From Megascapheus bottae (lineage: Eukaryota > Chordata > Mammalia > Rodentia > Geomyidae): DNA of 64,000 bases. Where the stretch lies: positions 5,766,001 to 5,830,000 of the forward strand of contig JANJXV010000013.1 in the NCBI GenBank assembly GCA_024803745.1, given 5' to 3'. Shown piece by piece: positions 10,056 through 22,500 of this stretch. The notes beneath the pieces were generated by a model, which saw only the letters and a list, made by a program, of their open reading frames with translations, was not told the DNA's origin and searched no databases. Within the stretch, counting starts at the first letter, position 1. The number at the start of each line of letters is the position of its first letter. Both the position numbers and the translations under genes were made by a program.

Positions 10056-11473
10056 ATGACCAGCGAAGAACCTCTTCTTAAAAACGTTCATCTGAGTGAA
10101 ACAACTTCAACATTATGGCACGAGATGAGTTAATCCTGAGATGGAAACAGTATGAAGCATATGTCCAAGGTTTGGAGAGCAAGTACACAGATCTTAACTC
10201 AAATGATGTAACTGGCTTAAGGGAGTCTAAAGAAAAGCTAAAGCAGCAACAGTAGGAGTCTACACAAAGAGGAAACATCCTTGTAATGCAACTAGCAATC
10301 AAGGAACAAGAGAAGCAAGAGTGTACTACTCAAATCCAGTACCTCAAGCAAGTCCAACAGCCAAGTGTTGCCCAACTGAGATCTACAATGGTAGACCCAG
10401 CAATCAACTTGTTTTTCCTCAAAATGAAAGGTGAACGGAAACAGACTAAAGACAAACTAAAACAAGCCCAAAATGAACTGAGTGCCTGGAAGTTTATGCC
10501 TGATGGGTAAACAAATCATACACCCCAGTCAAGACTTCCCTGACAGTCCCACTGCGAGAACGCTGTCGTGGGTCAGCCAAGTACTCGTTTCCACACCAAC
10601 ACTCAGACTTTTTGAGAAAAAAAAAAGCTACATTCTTAAACTGTCCAGCTTGTAATGGTTAATGAACCTTGTGTTTCAGCTTTTCTCTCTTCCCCTTCCC
10701 CTTGCTTCAGAGGCCTGATTTGCTATCGGACTATTCCAAAGAAGAGGCCACCTCCAAAAAATTCCTCTTCTAGAACTTGTAGACACTTGAGAAATGTTTC
10801 TGTTTGAAGAAAATAAGAGAGAGAAAAAGAAGTCTTAAGTCTGTGGCACAGTGTCTTCAGACAATTTGGAGGATTGAAAACCTACAGATTTTTAAATCCT
10901 GAATTGAACATGTAAAATTCCTGTAAAATGTAAAAATTGGAATATTCATTGCTATTAACCTTGAGCACAGTGACTTAGAGAGACACTGTATATCAGTTTT
11001 ACTGATAAGACTGGATTTCATGATTGTTGTTGAACTGTGGGTTAAAACTAAAATTAGGTGAATTTTGCTTTTAAAGGATTTACTTGCTAAGAACCAACTT
11101 TGAACAGTCATGAGAGCATCAAGTAATAGATGTCAGTACAAGCAGTGCATAGATGTAATTTATTAGCTTAGGATTCTGAATTCCTCAATGGAGCCTTAAA
11201 TCAATGTGGTTTCAATCAATGGTTTGTTCACTCAATGGTTTCAAAACCTGTAGATAATATCAAGTAAGGAATGTACAAACAAGGTGGTATCAAACATGAG
11301 CTTTAAACTGTTTGAAGCATTATATTCATTCATTTCACAACTTGATTGTATGGCACATGTTAAAAGAGCATTGCTGTTGGTGTTAATGGGGGAATGTGTT
11401 CCTTCATTGTACCTGGGTCTTTTGTATTGCACTCTTGATATTAAATTAAATGTGCCATCAAAAACAAAAAAAC
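10056..11473 (+). pseudogene. WTAP: Processed pseudogene of the short WTAP isoform
   Basis: Intronless copy of WTAP, the regulatory subunit of the nuclear m6A mRNA methyltransferase complex. The former reading frame runs from 10056 to a stop at 10508-10510. It contains landmark words such as 'DELILRWKQYEAYVQ' and 'TTQIQYLKQVQQPSVAQLRS'. It is dead: one base is lost between about 10100 and 10115, just before the codon for Met21, and CAG has become TAG at 10253-10255. The frame ends at the position of residue 151 (GAT GGG TAA), exactly where the known 151-residue human isoform ends by reading across the exon 6 donor into the intron. A long 3' UTR follows, with overlapping ATTAAA signals at 11440 and 11445 and an A-tract from 11460. 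Confidence 0.88.
11440..11472 (+). terminator. Polyadenylation signal and A-tract of the WTAP retrocopy
   Basis: Two overlapping ATTAAA hexamers lie 10-15 bases before 'aaaaacaaaaaaac'. They mark the 3' end of the source mRNA. Confidence 0.7.
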
Positions 11474-11683
11474 AGGGCCGGGAGTTTGGCCTAGTGGTAG
11501 AGTGCTTGTCTAGCATGCACAAAGACCCGGGTTCGATTCCTCGGTACCACATACATAGAAAAAAGCTGGAACTGGTGCTGAGGCTCAAGTGGTAGAGTGC
11601 TAAACCTTGAGAAAGTCCAAGGACAGTGCTTAGGCCCTGAGTTCAAGCCGTGGGACTGGCAAAAAGAAAAGAAAGAAAAAAAA
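11474..11683 (+). mobile_element. IDL-Geo SINE abutting the WTAP retrocopy tail
   Basis: Full dimer with intact B box 'gggttcgattcctcgg'. It sits directly in or after the retrocopy poly(A), and its own A/G-rich tail is followed by 'cattagagg'. Confidence 0.92.
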
Positions 11684-11692
11684 CATTAGAGG
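11684..11692 (+). repeat. Right target-site duplication of the WTAP retrocopy block
   Basis: Identical to 9423-9431; see that entry. Confidence 0.6.
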
Positions 11693-11806
11693 AATGAAGA
11701 TAAAAGGGTCGACATTTATCAAGATGCATGCTGCTTACTCATAAATTGACATGTTGACCTGAAATGCCTTTGTATACCCATTTAAAGATAACTTTACATA
11801 AACATC

Positions 11807-12075
11807 GGTGGCTCATGCCTCTAATCCTAGGAGGATCACAGTTCAAAGCCAGCCCTTGCAAGGAAGTTTATGAGAGACTTTTGACCTAGTCCATTTCTGG
11901 CCTGGCTCGGTTGAAACCTAGTGTTCCTCGGCTCCCAGGAGGTCACCATATTGATGCCGAACTTAGTGCAGACAGCCTATCTGCCTAGCGCACTGCATCC
12001 CAGAACTCCTGCACTCAAGCAATCCTCCGGGTTCAGCCTTCCAAGTAGCTTGGATTACAGGTGCCCAGCTATGAG
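11807..12075. mobile_element. Decayed B1-like fragments
   Basis: 11807-11860 is a sense B1 head ('ggtggctcatgcctctaatc'). About 11960-12070 reads as an antisense B1 ('agtagcttggattacaggtg'). Confidence 0.5.
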
Positions 12076-12119
12076 ACTTTTATCTCTAGTTCAACACCAA
12101 AATGCCCAAAGTGGAAGTT

Positions 12120-12690
12120 CAAATGGTCCAACAATTCTACTCCTGGACATTTATCCAAAAGATTATAATCCAGGATACAGTAAAGCCACCAAGAGAACCA
12201 TGTTCATCGCAGCACTATTCACCATAGCTAAGGCATGGAATCAGCCCAGATGCCCCTCAATGGACAAATAGATCAGAAAATGTCATATACATATACATGT
12301 ATATATGCAATTGAATTTTATTCACCCTTCGTAAACAAAAAAATAGAAAGATTTGGGGGGAAAGTATGTTAAGTGAAGTTAGTCCCAGAGAGAGAAAGGT
12401 TGCATGTTTTCCCTTATAGATGGAAGCTAGAATTAGCTCATAAACTTCTAAGAAATATATTAGGTAGTGTGCAAGAGTGTGTGTGTGTGTACATTAATTG
12501 AAATATAGTTGATTGAAGGGACAATTCAACTACTGTAATCCCTTAGCTTTCTACAGGATTTGGTTTTGCAAAGTCAAAATTCAACAAAATAAACACCAGG
12601 AAATGGGTATTTGGAAGGGGTGCAGTAGAGTCAAAGGGAAAGCGGTAGATGAATGAAGAGGAGGGGGAGAGAATTCAGGCAAGAATTCAT
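12120..12690 (+). mobile_element. L1 3' end (ORF2 C terminus and 3' UTR)
   Basis: A partly open stretch still reads as the conserved ORF2 end ('[20 protein letters not shown]' near 12200). A 3' UTR follows with a G-rich polypurine tract at 12600-12675. Confidence 0.8.
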
Positions 12691-12694
12691 ATAG

Positions 12695-12927
12695 TCTGCT
12701 GTGTATGGTGGCTCACACCTGTAATCCTAGCTACTGAGGAGGCTGAGATCTAAGGATCATGGTTCAAAGACAGTCTGCACTAAAGTCTGAGAGACTTATC
12801 TCCAATTAGCCACCAGAAAACCAGAAGTGGTGCTGTGGCTCAAGGGATAGGGCGGTAGCCTTGAGCTGAAGAGGTCAGGGACAATGTCCAGGCTCAGAGT
12901 TCAAGTCCCAAGACCAAAACTAACAAT
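12695..12927 (+). mobile_element. B1-Geo SINE
   Basis: Complete copy flanked by 'aattcatatagt' and 'aattcatacagt'. Confidence 0.9.
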
Positions 12928-13122
12928 AATTCATACAGTTTACAAAATTAAGAAAGGTGAGGAAAGGAAACAAGTCTAGAGGAGCTGAGCTCTAAGAGGA
13001 ATCGATAAAAAGCATAGTCTCAAGAAGCAGGACTACAAACAATAAAACAGGTGGTCCTCCAAAACACCAGAGGGTGATACAGCTACAACGCGCCACCTGG
13101 TTCTGAAGTCTCCATGGCCAAG

Positions 13123-13141
13123 ACTACAAGTCCCAGCATGC
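13123..13141 (+). promoter_or_regulatory. ZNF143/THAP11-type motif, copy 1
   Basis: ACTACAAGTCCCAGCATGC, a near-perfect match to the ACTACAATTCCCAGCATGC promoter element. Confidence 0.8.
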
Positions 13142-13335
13142 TGTGCGGCTACGTACAGCACTAACACACACACGCACGCACACACACAGCGTGAATGGCC
13201 TCCAGCTGGTTGAAGATGGGGAGGTGGAAGAAGCGAAACGACTGGTAAACTGTAGAAAAAGCGAACCGTGCTAGTGAACTGTGAGTCGGTCTATGAAGAG
13301 GCCTGGCTTTCGTGGGAGCCCAGCTCGAATTTCCG

Positions 13336-13343
13336 CCGGAAGT
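13336..13343 (+). promoter_or_regulatory. ETS-family core motif
   Basis: CCGGAAGT, the high-affinity ETS/GABPA core, 128 bases upstream of the start codon. A further 'accggaaa' lies at 13358. Confidence 0.6.
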
Positions 13344-13364
13344 AGGGTTCTTGACTGACCGGAA

Positions 13365-13380
13365 ACTACATTTCCCAGCA
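13365..13380 (+). promoter_or_regulatory. ZNF143/THAP11-type motif, copy 2
   Basis: ACTACATTTCCCAGCA in the same orientation as copy 1, 242 bases further on and about 90 bases before the ATG. Confidence 0.7.
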
Positions 13381-13470
13381 TTCTTGTGGCGCCAGAGCCA
13401 CTTTCCCCGAAGGCCAAGCGAGCGACATCCCGCCTTCGCTTCCGCCGGCCCACCGGAAAGGGCTGAGAAC

Positions 13471-13570
13471 ATGAGGAGTTACTGGGCTTGGCGGCTCCTG
13501 CGCTCGGAAGGCAGCCGGGGTCGTTGGGTTTCAACTCCCCGCGGGCGTTTCTTGCCGACCCTGCGGAGAG
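13471..13570 (+). CDS. CCDC90B: CCDC90B coding exon 1
   Basis: Residues 1-33 plus one base; donor AG|GTGAGA. Encodes the presumed mitochondrial presequence ([14 protein letters not shown]...). It lies in the CpG island; the 5' UTR extends left. Confidence 0.93.
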
Positions 13571-16500
13571 GTGAGAAGAGCTCTGTACCGCCGACGCCCG
13601 AGTGCCGTTTCGGGATCCGGGAGGGGTGGGTCGCGCCGTTCCGGAGGCCGGCGGAGCGGCCACGCCCTCCCCGCAGCCGGCCCGTCGCCGTCCCCAAGCT
13701 GGGCTGGGGTGGCCCGGCGGTCGCCCTCCGCGCCCCCGCAGGCCGGGGTTTCTGTCACCTGAAGCCCATAACCCCTAGGGTCTGTTTGGAGTGTCCTGTT
13801 GTTGTTTCGACTGTTTTATAGATGCTGGCCCAAGGCACAAGCCTTGGCAGTCTTGTGTTACAGTTCTGCAAAGGCAGCTTCTAAGTCCCTGTCAGGTCAG
13901 ATCTTTGTTCTCGCTTTAACTTCCAGCCTCTCACAATCACATAGTAGCGAGCACGCAGAAACATACATAGCTGACGGTGAAACACACAACAGTTTAGAAC
14001 CAGTGAGCACCCCTTTTGCCAGTGTATCCTGAAGAACATTTGACTTCATCCCAGGAAAGACTTACAGCGTTTTCTGGGTTGAGTTTAGGCCTTTGATGTT
14101 TTGAAATATGAAACTAATGCCTCAAAGCAGGCATCTCACACCAACCTTAGCATTATCTTTTTACCTTCCTGAATCTCTCATGCCAGATAAACTGAATCCT
14201 ACCGTGTACCAAACAGAGCTCTTCCACCTACAAGCTACTGATGCTCTTTTAATTCACACCAGCAACAGTTGCAGTTAAAGAGAGCACTTGTTGATCCTAC
14301 CTTTGTAAGACTGCTCTTTAGCTTGTCTTTCTTTTTTGAGTGTTTTAACAGACATATGTACATACATACATAATACACACACTCTGATGCAATTTAAAAA
14401 AAACCCACAGTGTATAAGTGTTAATGTTTTAATGCAACTATTTTCTTATTTGAGCCTTAATATCCTTATAGAATCTTTTTTTTTTTTTTGGTTAGTCTAG
14501 GGTTTGAACTCTGGTCCTGGGTGCTGTCCCTGAGCTCTTCAGCTCAAGGCTACCACCCTACCCCTTGAGGCACAGTGCCACTTTCCATTTTCTAGTGGCT
14601 AATTGGAGATAAGAGTCTCACAGACTTCAGTGTCCGGCTGGCTTTGAACCGGGATCCTCAGATCTCAGCCTCCAGAGTAGCTAGGATTACTGGCATGAGC
14701 TACAGGCCCCTGGCTCTTACAGAATCTTTTAAGTCTCTTCACAGTACACACTTGTATCCCTCTTCACTAGTAAGCAAATATCTACCAAATACTTACAATG
14801 TGCAAGTAGTATGAACCTGCCTAATGTCAAAGGAATTTAAAAACTTATCTTCAAGCTGGGCATGGTGGCTCACATCTGTAATCCTAGCTACTCAGGAGGC
14901 TGAGATCTGAGGATCAAGGTTCAAAGCTAGCCCAGGCACAAAAGGGGAAAGTGGGGCTTGGCTCAAGGGTAGGGCAGTAGCCTTGAGCTGAAGCACTCAG
15001 GGACAGAGCCCAGGCTGAGTTCAAGCCCCATGATGCACCAAAAAAAAAAAAAAAAAAAAAGCCAACAACAACTTTTATCTCCAATCCATGAAGAACCTTA
15101 TTTATCTGATTCCCTTTTAAAAATGCATCAGTGGGGACCGGGAGTTTGGCCTAGTGGTAGAGTGCTTGCCTAGCATGCACGAAGACCCATCATTCTCGGA
15201 GCTCAGCCTCCTGAGTAACTAGGATTACAGGTGTGAGTCACTGCCACCTGAATTTCTGAGCACAATGAGTTTTACATATCATTCTATATATCAACTAAAC
15301 ATAGGAGTGGTAAAGATATCCTATGCTTTGGTGAATTTTGCTCTAGTCCTATATGAATTTTACGATAGCTCCAATAACATTCCCAAATGTTACTCCTTTA
15401 GTATCTTGATAACACACACCCAAACACACACAGCCTTAGAAGCCAGGTACACACTACTTAGGCTAAAACAGGAGGATGATTTGACTCCTGGAATTGAAGG
15501 CCAATATAGTCAACACAGCAGATCCCCTTTTCAAAGTCAAAACATTAAACCCACAGCCTTGTTCATCATTGTACAGACAATGCCAAACACAGTATCTTTC
15601 AACAAATATCTTTGGAGTATCTAGAATCCGCTTAGGCACTGGGGATTCAATAATGAGCAAGAACAAATGTGATTTCTACCCTCAAGGATTATTTTAGCTC
15701 AGGATTATCAGATTTCCTGTAATATATCAGCATTCCGGTAATACCAAGTACTCAGGAAGCTTATAAGTACTAGTGAAAATAGCCAAACATAAATCCACAA
15801 ATCAATAAGCAATATTCTAATTAAACTGTCTAGTTTATACAGCAGATGGTGATCACTTGAGGGCAATAGTTGGCTGACCCCTGGACTAGTGGAGGAAGTT
15901 AATTTGTGGCCATATAATATGTGAAAGTTGACCACACAAATACTACAGGGTCCCGTGAAAGACAATGAAAAAAGACCTGACCTAGAATCTTGACACTCTT
16001 TAGTGGAGGAGACATTGGGATTATATTCTGTACAAAAGAAAAGAAGGATTTTCTGAGTAGAAGATCAAAAAAAAAGGAGAAAGGTCCCAAGAAGAGAAAG
16101 CATGTGGCCTATATATAGAACTAAAAGCAAAATGGGATGTGAGATGTTATGCAAAAAAATACTACAAAGCTAACGTCTTCAAAGATCAGCTTTCCTACTA
16201 AACTTGTGAGTTAATATGTTGGCTAAAGTTAGAGGAACTGCTAATTCACTGACCCAAAACTAATATTTTCCTAGTCCATAAAGGATTTGTTAGTGTACAT
16301 GAAATTGCGTAAGTATATTGAATTGTTTTTCTAAACAAAGAGTGAACTAGTCAGAAAGGTGCTAAATCCATTACTCCTAGTGCAATTGCTACTGTAACTA
16401 TTGAAATCCCCCTTTTCCCTGTAATTTTTCTTCCCCTTCCTACTTCAGTTCACACACTGATGCACAAAGACATGTAATGCTTCTAGATGTCACTCAAGCC

Positions 16501-19500
16501 AAAAAGACTGACTGTGCTATTATGTGTTGCAAAACAACACAGCTACTTACATACCTCTTTGGTTATATAGAATACTTCTGAGTAGCCAGGCACTGATGGC
16601 TTGTAATCTTAGCTATTCTGAAGGCTAAGATCTGAGAAGAGCAGTTCAAAGCCAGCAACAAAGTCTGTGAGCCTCTTATCACCAGTTAAACCACAGAAAA
16701 CCAGAAGTGGGTCTTGGCTCAAAGTGGTAGAGAATTAGCCCTAAGCAAAAGAGCTCAGGGACACACTACCCAAGCCTTTAGTTCAAGCCCCACAATTGAC
16801 CAAAAAAAAAAAAAAAAAATCTGAGTATCTCTGTAAAATTAGTGAGGACATCATGTCTGGTTTTATGTGCCTAGCACATAGCCTGACATTTAGTAGATAT
16901 TAACAGAGAAATAATATTGTAGTTATATTATTTAAGTACTTACACATTTAAGGTACCTAAATACAAGGATAGATAAGTGAAAGCATAAGGTGATAGAGAA
17001 TGAGTCGGAAAGACCGAAATCTGAACCCTATGGTCACTGGCTCTGTGACCTTAGGCAAACCATTTACCTTTCCTTGGTGAAATTTCTGTCTTGGTAGTAT
17101 ATATCTTGTATAACAATAGAACATAATTCATTATAATAACTATTTAGGCAGAATTTTCTCCCAAGCAAATTCTTAAAATAAAATTCATCAGCAATATAAA
17201 AAGGGGTTAGACTAAGTATAAGTTAAAATATGGGAATTTACTGAAACAGAACAAGAAGTGTTATTTCAAAAGGAAGAAATATTTGTTAGGGAACTTGTAT
17301 TGACATCAGTGACTGCTCCAGGATTTAAAATCAAATTCATTGATTTTATAGTAAAATATTGTGATCTGATTATATGCCAAAGTATTATTGTGGGTTCTAA
17401 AAATATAATAATGTTAAACATAGTCAAGGCACTTACATTCTGATTCAGAGTCAAACAACAAATAGATTATGTAAAAAGAGTAAAAGAGTAGAATGTTATT
17501 AATATATATATATTTATAGTACTCTGAGAAACTTCTGAGCAGTGAAAGAAATTAGGCAGTTTCTGTTCTTTCCATAATATGAAAGTTGAGACAATGATGT
17601 ATTAAGGATTTGATATTTGCAATATTACAATTATAGAACAAATTTTAATGAAACCCTTCTAACAGCCATAATTTAAAAAAGGAAACATTTATTAGATGTT
17701 TTCTTCATACAGAATAATGTCAGATTTTTCATGTAAAAGAGGGGCCCAGCCAAGTTCCCTTTTTTTGTAGTGGTAGGACTTGAACTCTGGGCCTGGGACT
17801 TGAATTCTGAGCTCTTTAGCTCAAGGCTACAAAGGCTACTGCCTTACCCTTTGAGCCACAGCACCACTTCCACTTTTCTGATGGTTAATTGGAGATAAGA
17901 GTCTTACGGACTTCAGTGCTTTGGCTGGCTTTGAACCGTGGTCCTCAAATCTCAGCCTCCTGAGTAGCTAGGGTTACAGGCATGAGCTACCTCACCTGGC
18001 TCCAAGTTCCTTCTTTTTTTTTTTTTTTGCCAGTCCTGGGCTTGAGCTCAGGGCCTGAGCACTGTCCTTGGACTTTCTCAAGGCTAGAGCTCTACCACTT
18101 GAGCCTCAGTACCACTTCCGGCTTTTTTCTATATGTGGTACCGAGGAATCGAACCCGGGTCTTCATGCATGTTTGACAAGCACTTTAACCACTAGGCCAA
18201 ATTCCCGGCCCCATCCAAGTTCCTTCCTAAGAAGCATTATTTCTTAAGTATCTTTCTAGCTAACAAATTTTTATCAAATGTCAGGCTGTGTGCTGGCACA
18301 GGGGATAAAATGAATGAAACTAGACAGAACTGATATCCTCACTAGTTTACAGACTAGTAAACAGAAAACATAGATGGAGAAAAAAAGTGTGATTTATTGA
18401 TTGATAAATTATAAGAAACATACGGCTTTGTCTTCCTGTTGCAGATTTCTTGACCACTACAACCAAGGAAGGATATGATAGAAGACCAGTAGACATAACT
18501 CCTTTAGAACAGAGGAAATTAACTTTTGATACCCATGCACTGGTTCAGGACTTGGAAACTCATGGTAAGAAATACAAACACGTCTTGGGAGGAGAAAATA
18601 GCACTTATTAATTACCAAGTCAAGACATTATTGCTATTGTGAACAATTAAGAGTAACTAATAAGAAGTACCATCCAGGGGTGGGGAAGGTGGCTTAGTGA
18701 TAGAGTGCTTGCCTCACATCCATGAAGCCTACCACATAAACAGAAATGGTGCTGTGGCTCACATGATAGAGTTCTAGCCTTGAGAAAGCCCAAGGACAGT
18801 GCTCAGGCCCTGAGTTCAAGCCCCAGGACTGGCCAAATGTAAAAAAAGGTACCATCCATACAGTGGAATCTCTTACAATCATTATTTCAACAGTATTTAC
18901 TGATACTGGAAATGCTCGAGATATGTTCATTTTAAAAAGAATTGTTTGAATATGACCAGGCACACATGGCTCATGATTGTAATCCTAACTATTCAGGAAG
19001 CTAAGATTTCAGGATCACCCTTCAAATCAAGCCCAAACAGAAGAGTGTAAGACTTTTATCTCCAATTAATCAGAAAAAAAAGCTACAAGTGGAGCTGTAG
19101 CTCAAGTGGCAGAGTATATTCTTGGGCAAAGAGTGCTCCAGGAACAGTGCCCAGGCCCAGAATTCAAGCCCAAAGATCAGCACAACTAATAATAATCATT
19201 TGTAAAAAATTTACTAGTTATTGAGGCTGGAAGTGTGGCATAATGGTAGAGTGCTTGCCTAGCATGCACAAAGCCCTAGTTCAGTTCTGCAGTATACATA
19301 CATAGAAAAAGCCATGGTTCAAGTGGTAGAGCACTAGCCCTGAGAAAGCTCCAAGTACAGTATCCATCCCCTGAGTTCAATCTCTAGGACTGGCAAAAAA
19401 AAAAAAATTACCAGTCAAAAATGAAAAGCTCTCGGGCCGGGAGTTTGGCCTAGTGGTTAAAGTGCTTGCCTAGCATGCATGAAGACCCAGGTTCGATTCC

Positions 19501-22500
19501 TCGGTACCACATACATAGAAAAAAGCCAGAAGTGGTGCTGAGGCTCAAGTGGTAGAGCTCTAGCCTTGAGAAAATCCAAGGGCAGTGCTCAGGCCCTGAG
19601 CTCAAGCTCAGGACTGGCAAAAAAAAAAAATATATATATATATGAAAGGCTCTCTAAGATATGGAAGCCAGAGATTTATCTTGTCTGATTGTTGTTCATA
19701 ATGGACTAGGTTATTTCTCTTCTCTTCTTTTGTTGCCCTTTGGTTAATCTCATATTATTATTATATCTAACTTCATTACCTGGTATAGGTTTATTTGAAA
19801 TAGGAAAGGGAACGGAAAACAAGATGATTGAGAGGGGGTGGGAGGAGAAAAATGGGGACAAAAACATGAGAAGGGGTATCAATGTGTGAGAAGTAATGCA
19901 CCTACTACCTGGCGAATATAACTGTAACTCCTCCATACATTACCCCGACAATTAGAAAAAAACAAAACTAGAACTTCTAAAGAATAAAATACCTTAATTC
20001 CTCTTCAGCTCAAGGCTACCGCCCTACTCTTGAGCCAATCCCCACTTCTCATTTTCTAGAGGTTAATTGGAGATAAGTCTCAGATCCTTTAGGGCCAGTC
20101 TAGCTTTGAACCTTGATCCTCAAATCTCAGCCTCCTGACTAGCTAGGATTACAGGCTTGAATCACTGTGCCCGGCTTCAGTTTTATTTTTTAATAGACAA
20201 AGACAATATAAATAAGCAGCATGAAGAAAAATTACTGCAAATAACCAAAAGTAACCAACCAAGGAAATACAAATTTAGGTATAAATTTGACAGCAATGCT
20301 GTCTTAAGCCAAGTCTGTACTCAAATTGTAAAAAGAGTAATATCCAATCTTGCTATAGATATGGGAGATGTATGAATTTTTTTTGCTAGTCCTGGGCCTT
20401 GAACTCAGGGCCTGGGTGCTGTCCTTGGGCTTTTCTCAAGGCTAGAGCTCTACCACTTGAGCCACAGCACCATTTCTGTCTTTTTTCTATGTATGTGGTA
20501 CCGAGAAATGGAACCCAGGTCTTTGTGCATGCTAGGCAAGCACTCTACCACTAGGCTAAACCTGCCCGAAAATTTAAAATTATACAGTACTGCTGGTGGC
20601 TCACAATCATAATCCTAGTACTCAGGAGGCGGAGGTCAGAGATCAAAGCCATTCTGAGTAGAAGAGTCCATGAGATCCTTATCTCTAGTTAACCAAAAGG
20701 AGGAAAAAAAAAAAGAAAATGGAGCTAAGGTGGTAGAGTGGTAGCCTTGAACACAAAAGCTTGGGAACATTGCCCAGGCCTTCAAGTCAAGCCCTACAAC
20801 TGACAAAAAAAAATTATAGAGTACATTTAGAGAGCAATTTAACATGTCATTTTTAAAGTTCATTATTTTAAAATGTAACAGTTTAAGAGTAGAAAAACAT
20901 TAGTCTCCTGATGGGGATATGCATATTTTTAAAATATAAATATACCTACAGGATTTGACAAAGCACAAGCAGAAACAATTGTATCAGCATTAAGCACCTT
21001 AACAAATGTGAGCCTGGATAGTATCTACAAGGAAATGGTCACTCAAGCTCAACAGGTAATATACTTTTTTTTTTTTTAACCCTTCTAACAGTTAAATGAC
21101 TTGAGGAAGGAGTGAGACCACCTTTGGTAAACTCAGTATACCATCAAGATTACAGCAATACAAAGAATGGAATTTTGCAGTCTTTCATTATGTGAAATGC
21201 ATGTATTATTTGATTAACAGTAAACTGTTAGTGGAACAACATTTCCCCTGTGGAAATCTCAACACAGTAGAAGACATAATCTTTCTGTGTAATACTGCTA
21301 TCATTTGTATTTGTATAATTTTCAGTCTTTCAAACTAAAAAAGGCACTATCAGGATGGGGAAAGACTACATTGAAAGCCTAGAAAACATGTTTTAATTGA
21401 TTTGTTTTGCAAATTATTAGTCTCAAATTACACTCCTTACCAAGACATAAGAGGCACATTGATAATTCTCATGTACAGTTTAGTCTCATTAAGACCTGGT
21501 TTTCGATTCCTTGGTACCACATACATAGAAAAAAGCTGGAAATGGTGTATAGTTCAAGTGGTAGAGCTCTAGCCTTGAAGAAGACCAAGGACAGTGCTCA
21601 GGTCCTGAGTTCAAGGCCAAGGACTGACAAAAAAAAATAAATAAATAAAAAGCTAAATGAGTTTAAGTAAAATTCATATCTATCACCAAACAGATTTAAG
21701 GAGCAGGGCGAGGTGGCTACACGGGAAGCTGAGATCTAAGAATCTCAGTTCAAAGCTAGCCTGGACACTAAAGACTGTGAGACTCTTATCCCTGATTAAC
21801 CACTAGAAAACCAGAAATGGGGGCTGGGAGTTTGGCCTAGTGGTAGAGTGCTTGCCTAGCATGCACAAAGACCTGGGTTCGATTCCTCGGTACCATATAC
21901 ATAGAAAAAAAAGGTGGAAGTGATACTGTGGCTCTAGTGGTAGAGCTCTAGCCCTGAGAAAGCCTAAGGATAGTGGTTAGGCCTGAGTTCAAGGCCCAGG
22001 ACTGGCAAAAAAAAGAAAGAAAGAAAAAACAAACCAGAAGTGGCGCTGTGGATCAAGGGGTAAGGCAGTAGCCTTAAGCTAAAGAGCTCAGCAACAACGC
22101 CCAGGCCCAGGGGTAGGGTGGTAGCCTGAGCTGAAGAGCTCAGGGACAGTGCTCAGGCCCAGAGTTCAAGCCTCATGACCCACTGGAAAAAAATAAAAAA
22201 GAAAGAAAGATGGAACTAAAGTCTGGAGCCATCAAGTTACCAAACTACCTATATTGTCATGTCACAGTGAGCTCTGTTCACTGTGAACAATGTGTAAAAG
22301 CTCCACAAAATTTACCAGTCATAACAGTAGGTTTGCTGCTTAATAATGAAATATATTTTTCCTCTAATCTTTTTGAAGATAGGCACCTGTGCTATTTTGG
22401 AACCTTTTTGATTAAAAGATGTACTTAAATGAAGAATTAAGGTGATTAACTAGTTCTATTTTAACAATGAGGAGACCAAAGAAACTAGTCCAAAAACTCA

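Larger units (their letters stand above)
13085..13770 (+). promoter_or_regulatory. CpG-rich CCDC90B promoter and first exon
   Basis: GC- and CpG-dense, SINE-free island spanning the CCDC90B start codon, TATA-less and typical of a housekeeping promoter. It carries two ZNF143-type motifs and an ETS core. The transcription start cannot be placed from sequence alone; it likely lies between about 13340 and 13465. Confidence 0.8.

Noticed and set aside
10286..10510. 74-codon WTAP-like open frame as a functional small gene
   Set aside because: It is the surviving part of a retrocopy downstream of an in-frame stop, with an upstream frameshift and no promoter evidence.
13312..13821. 169-codon open frame across the CpG island, and several overlapping antisense ones
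   Set aside because: GC-rich DNA has few stops. It overlaps CCDC90B exon 1 in another frame and runs through the confirmed donor at 13571.
20157..20375. 72-codon open frame in CCDC90B intron 2
   Set aside because: Begins within an antisense B1 and has no homology; exons 2 and 3 join in phase without it.
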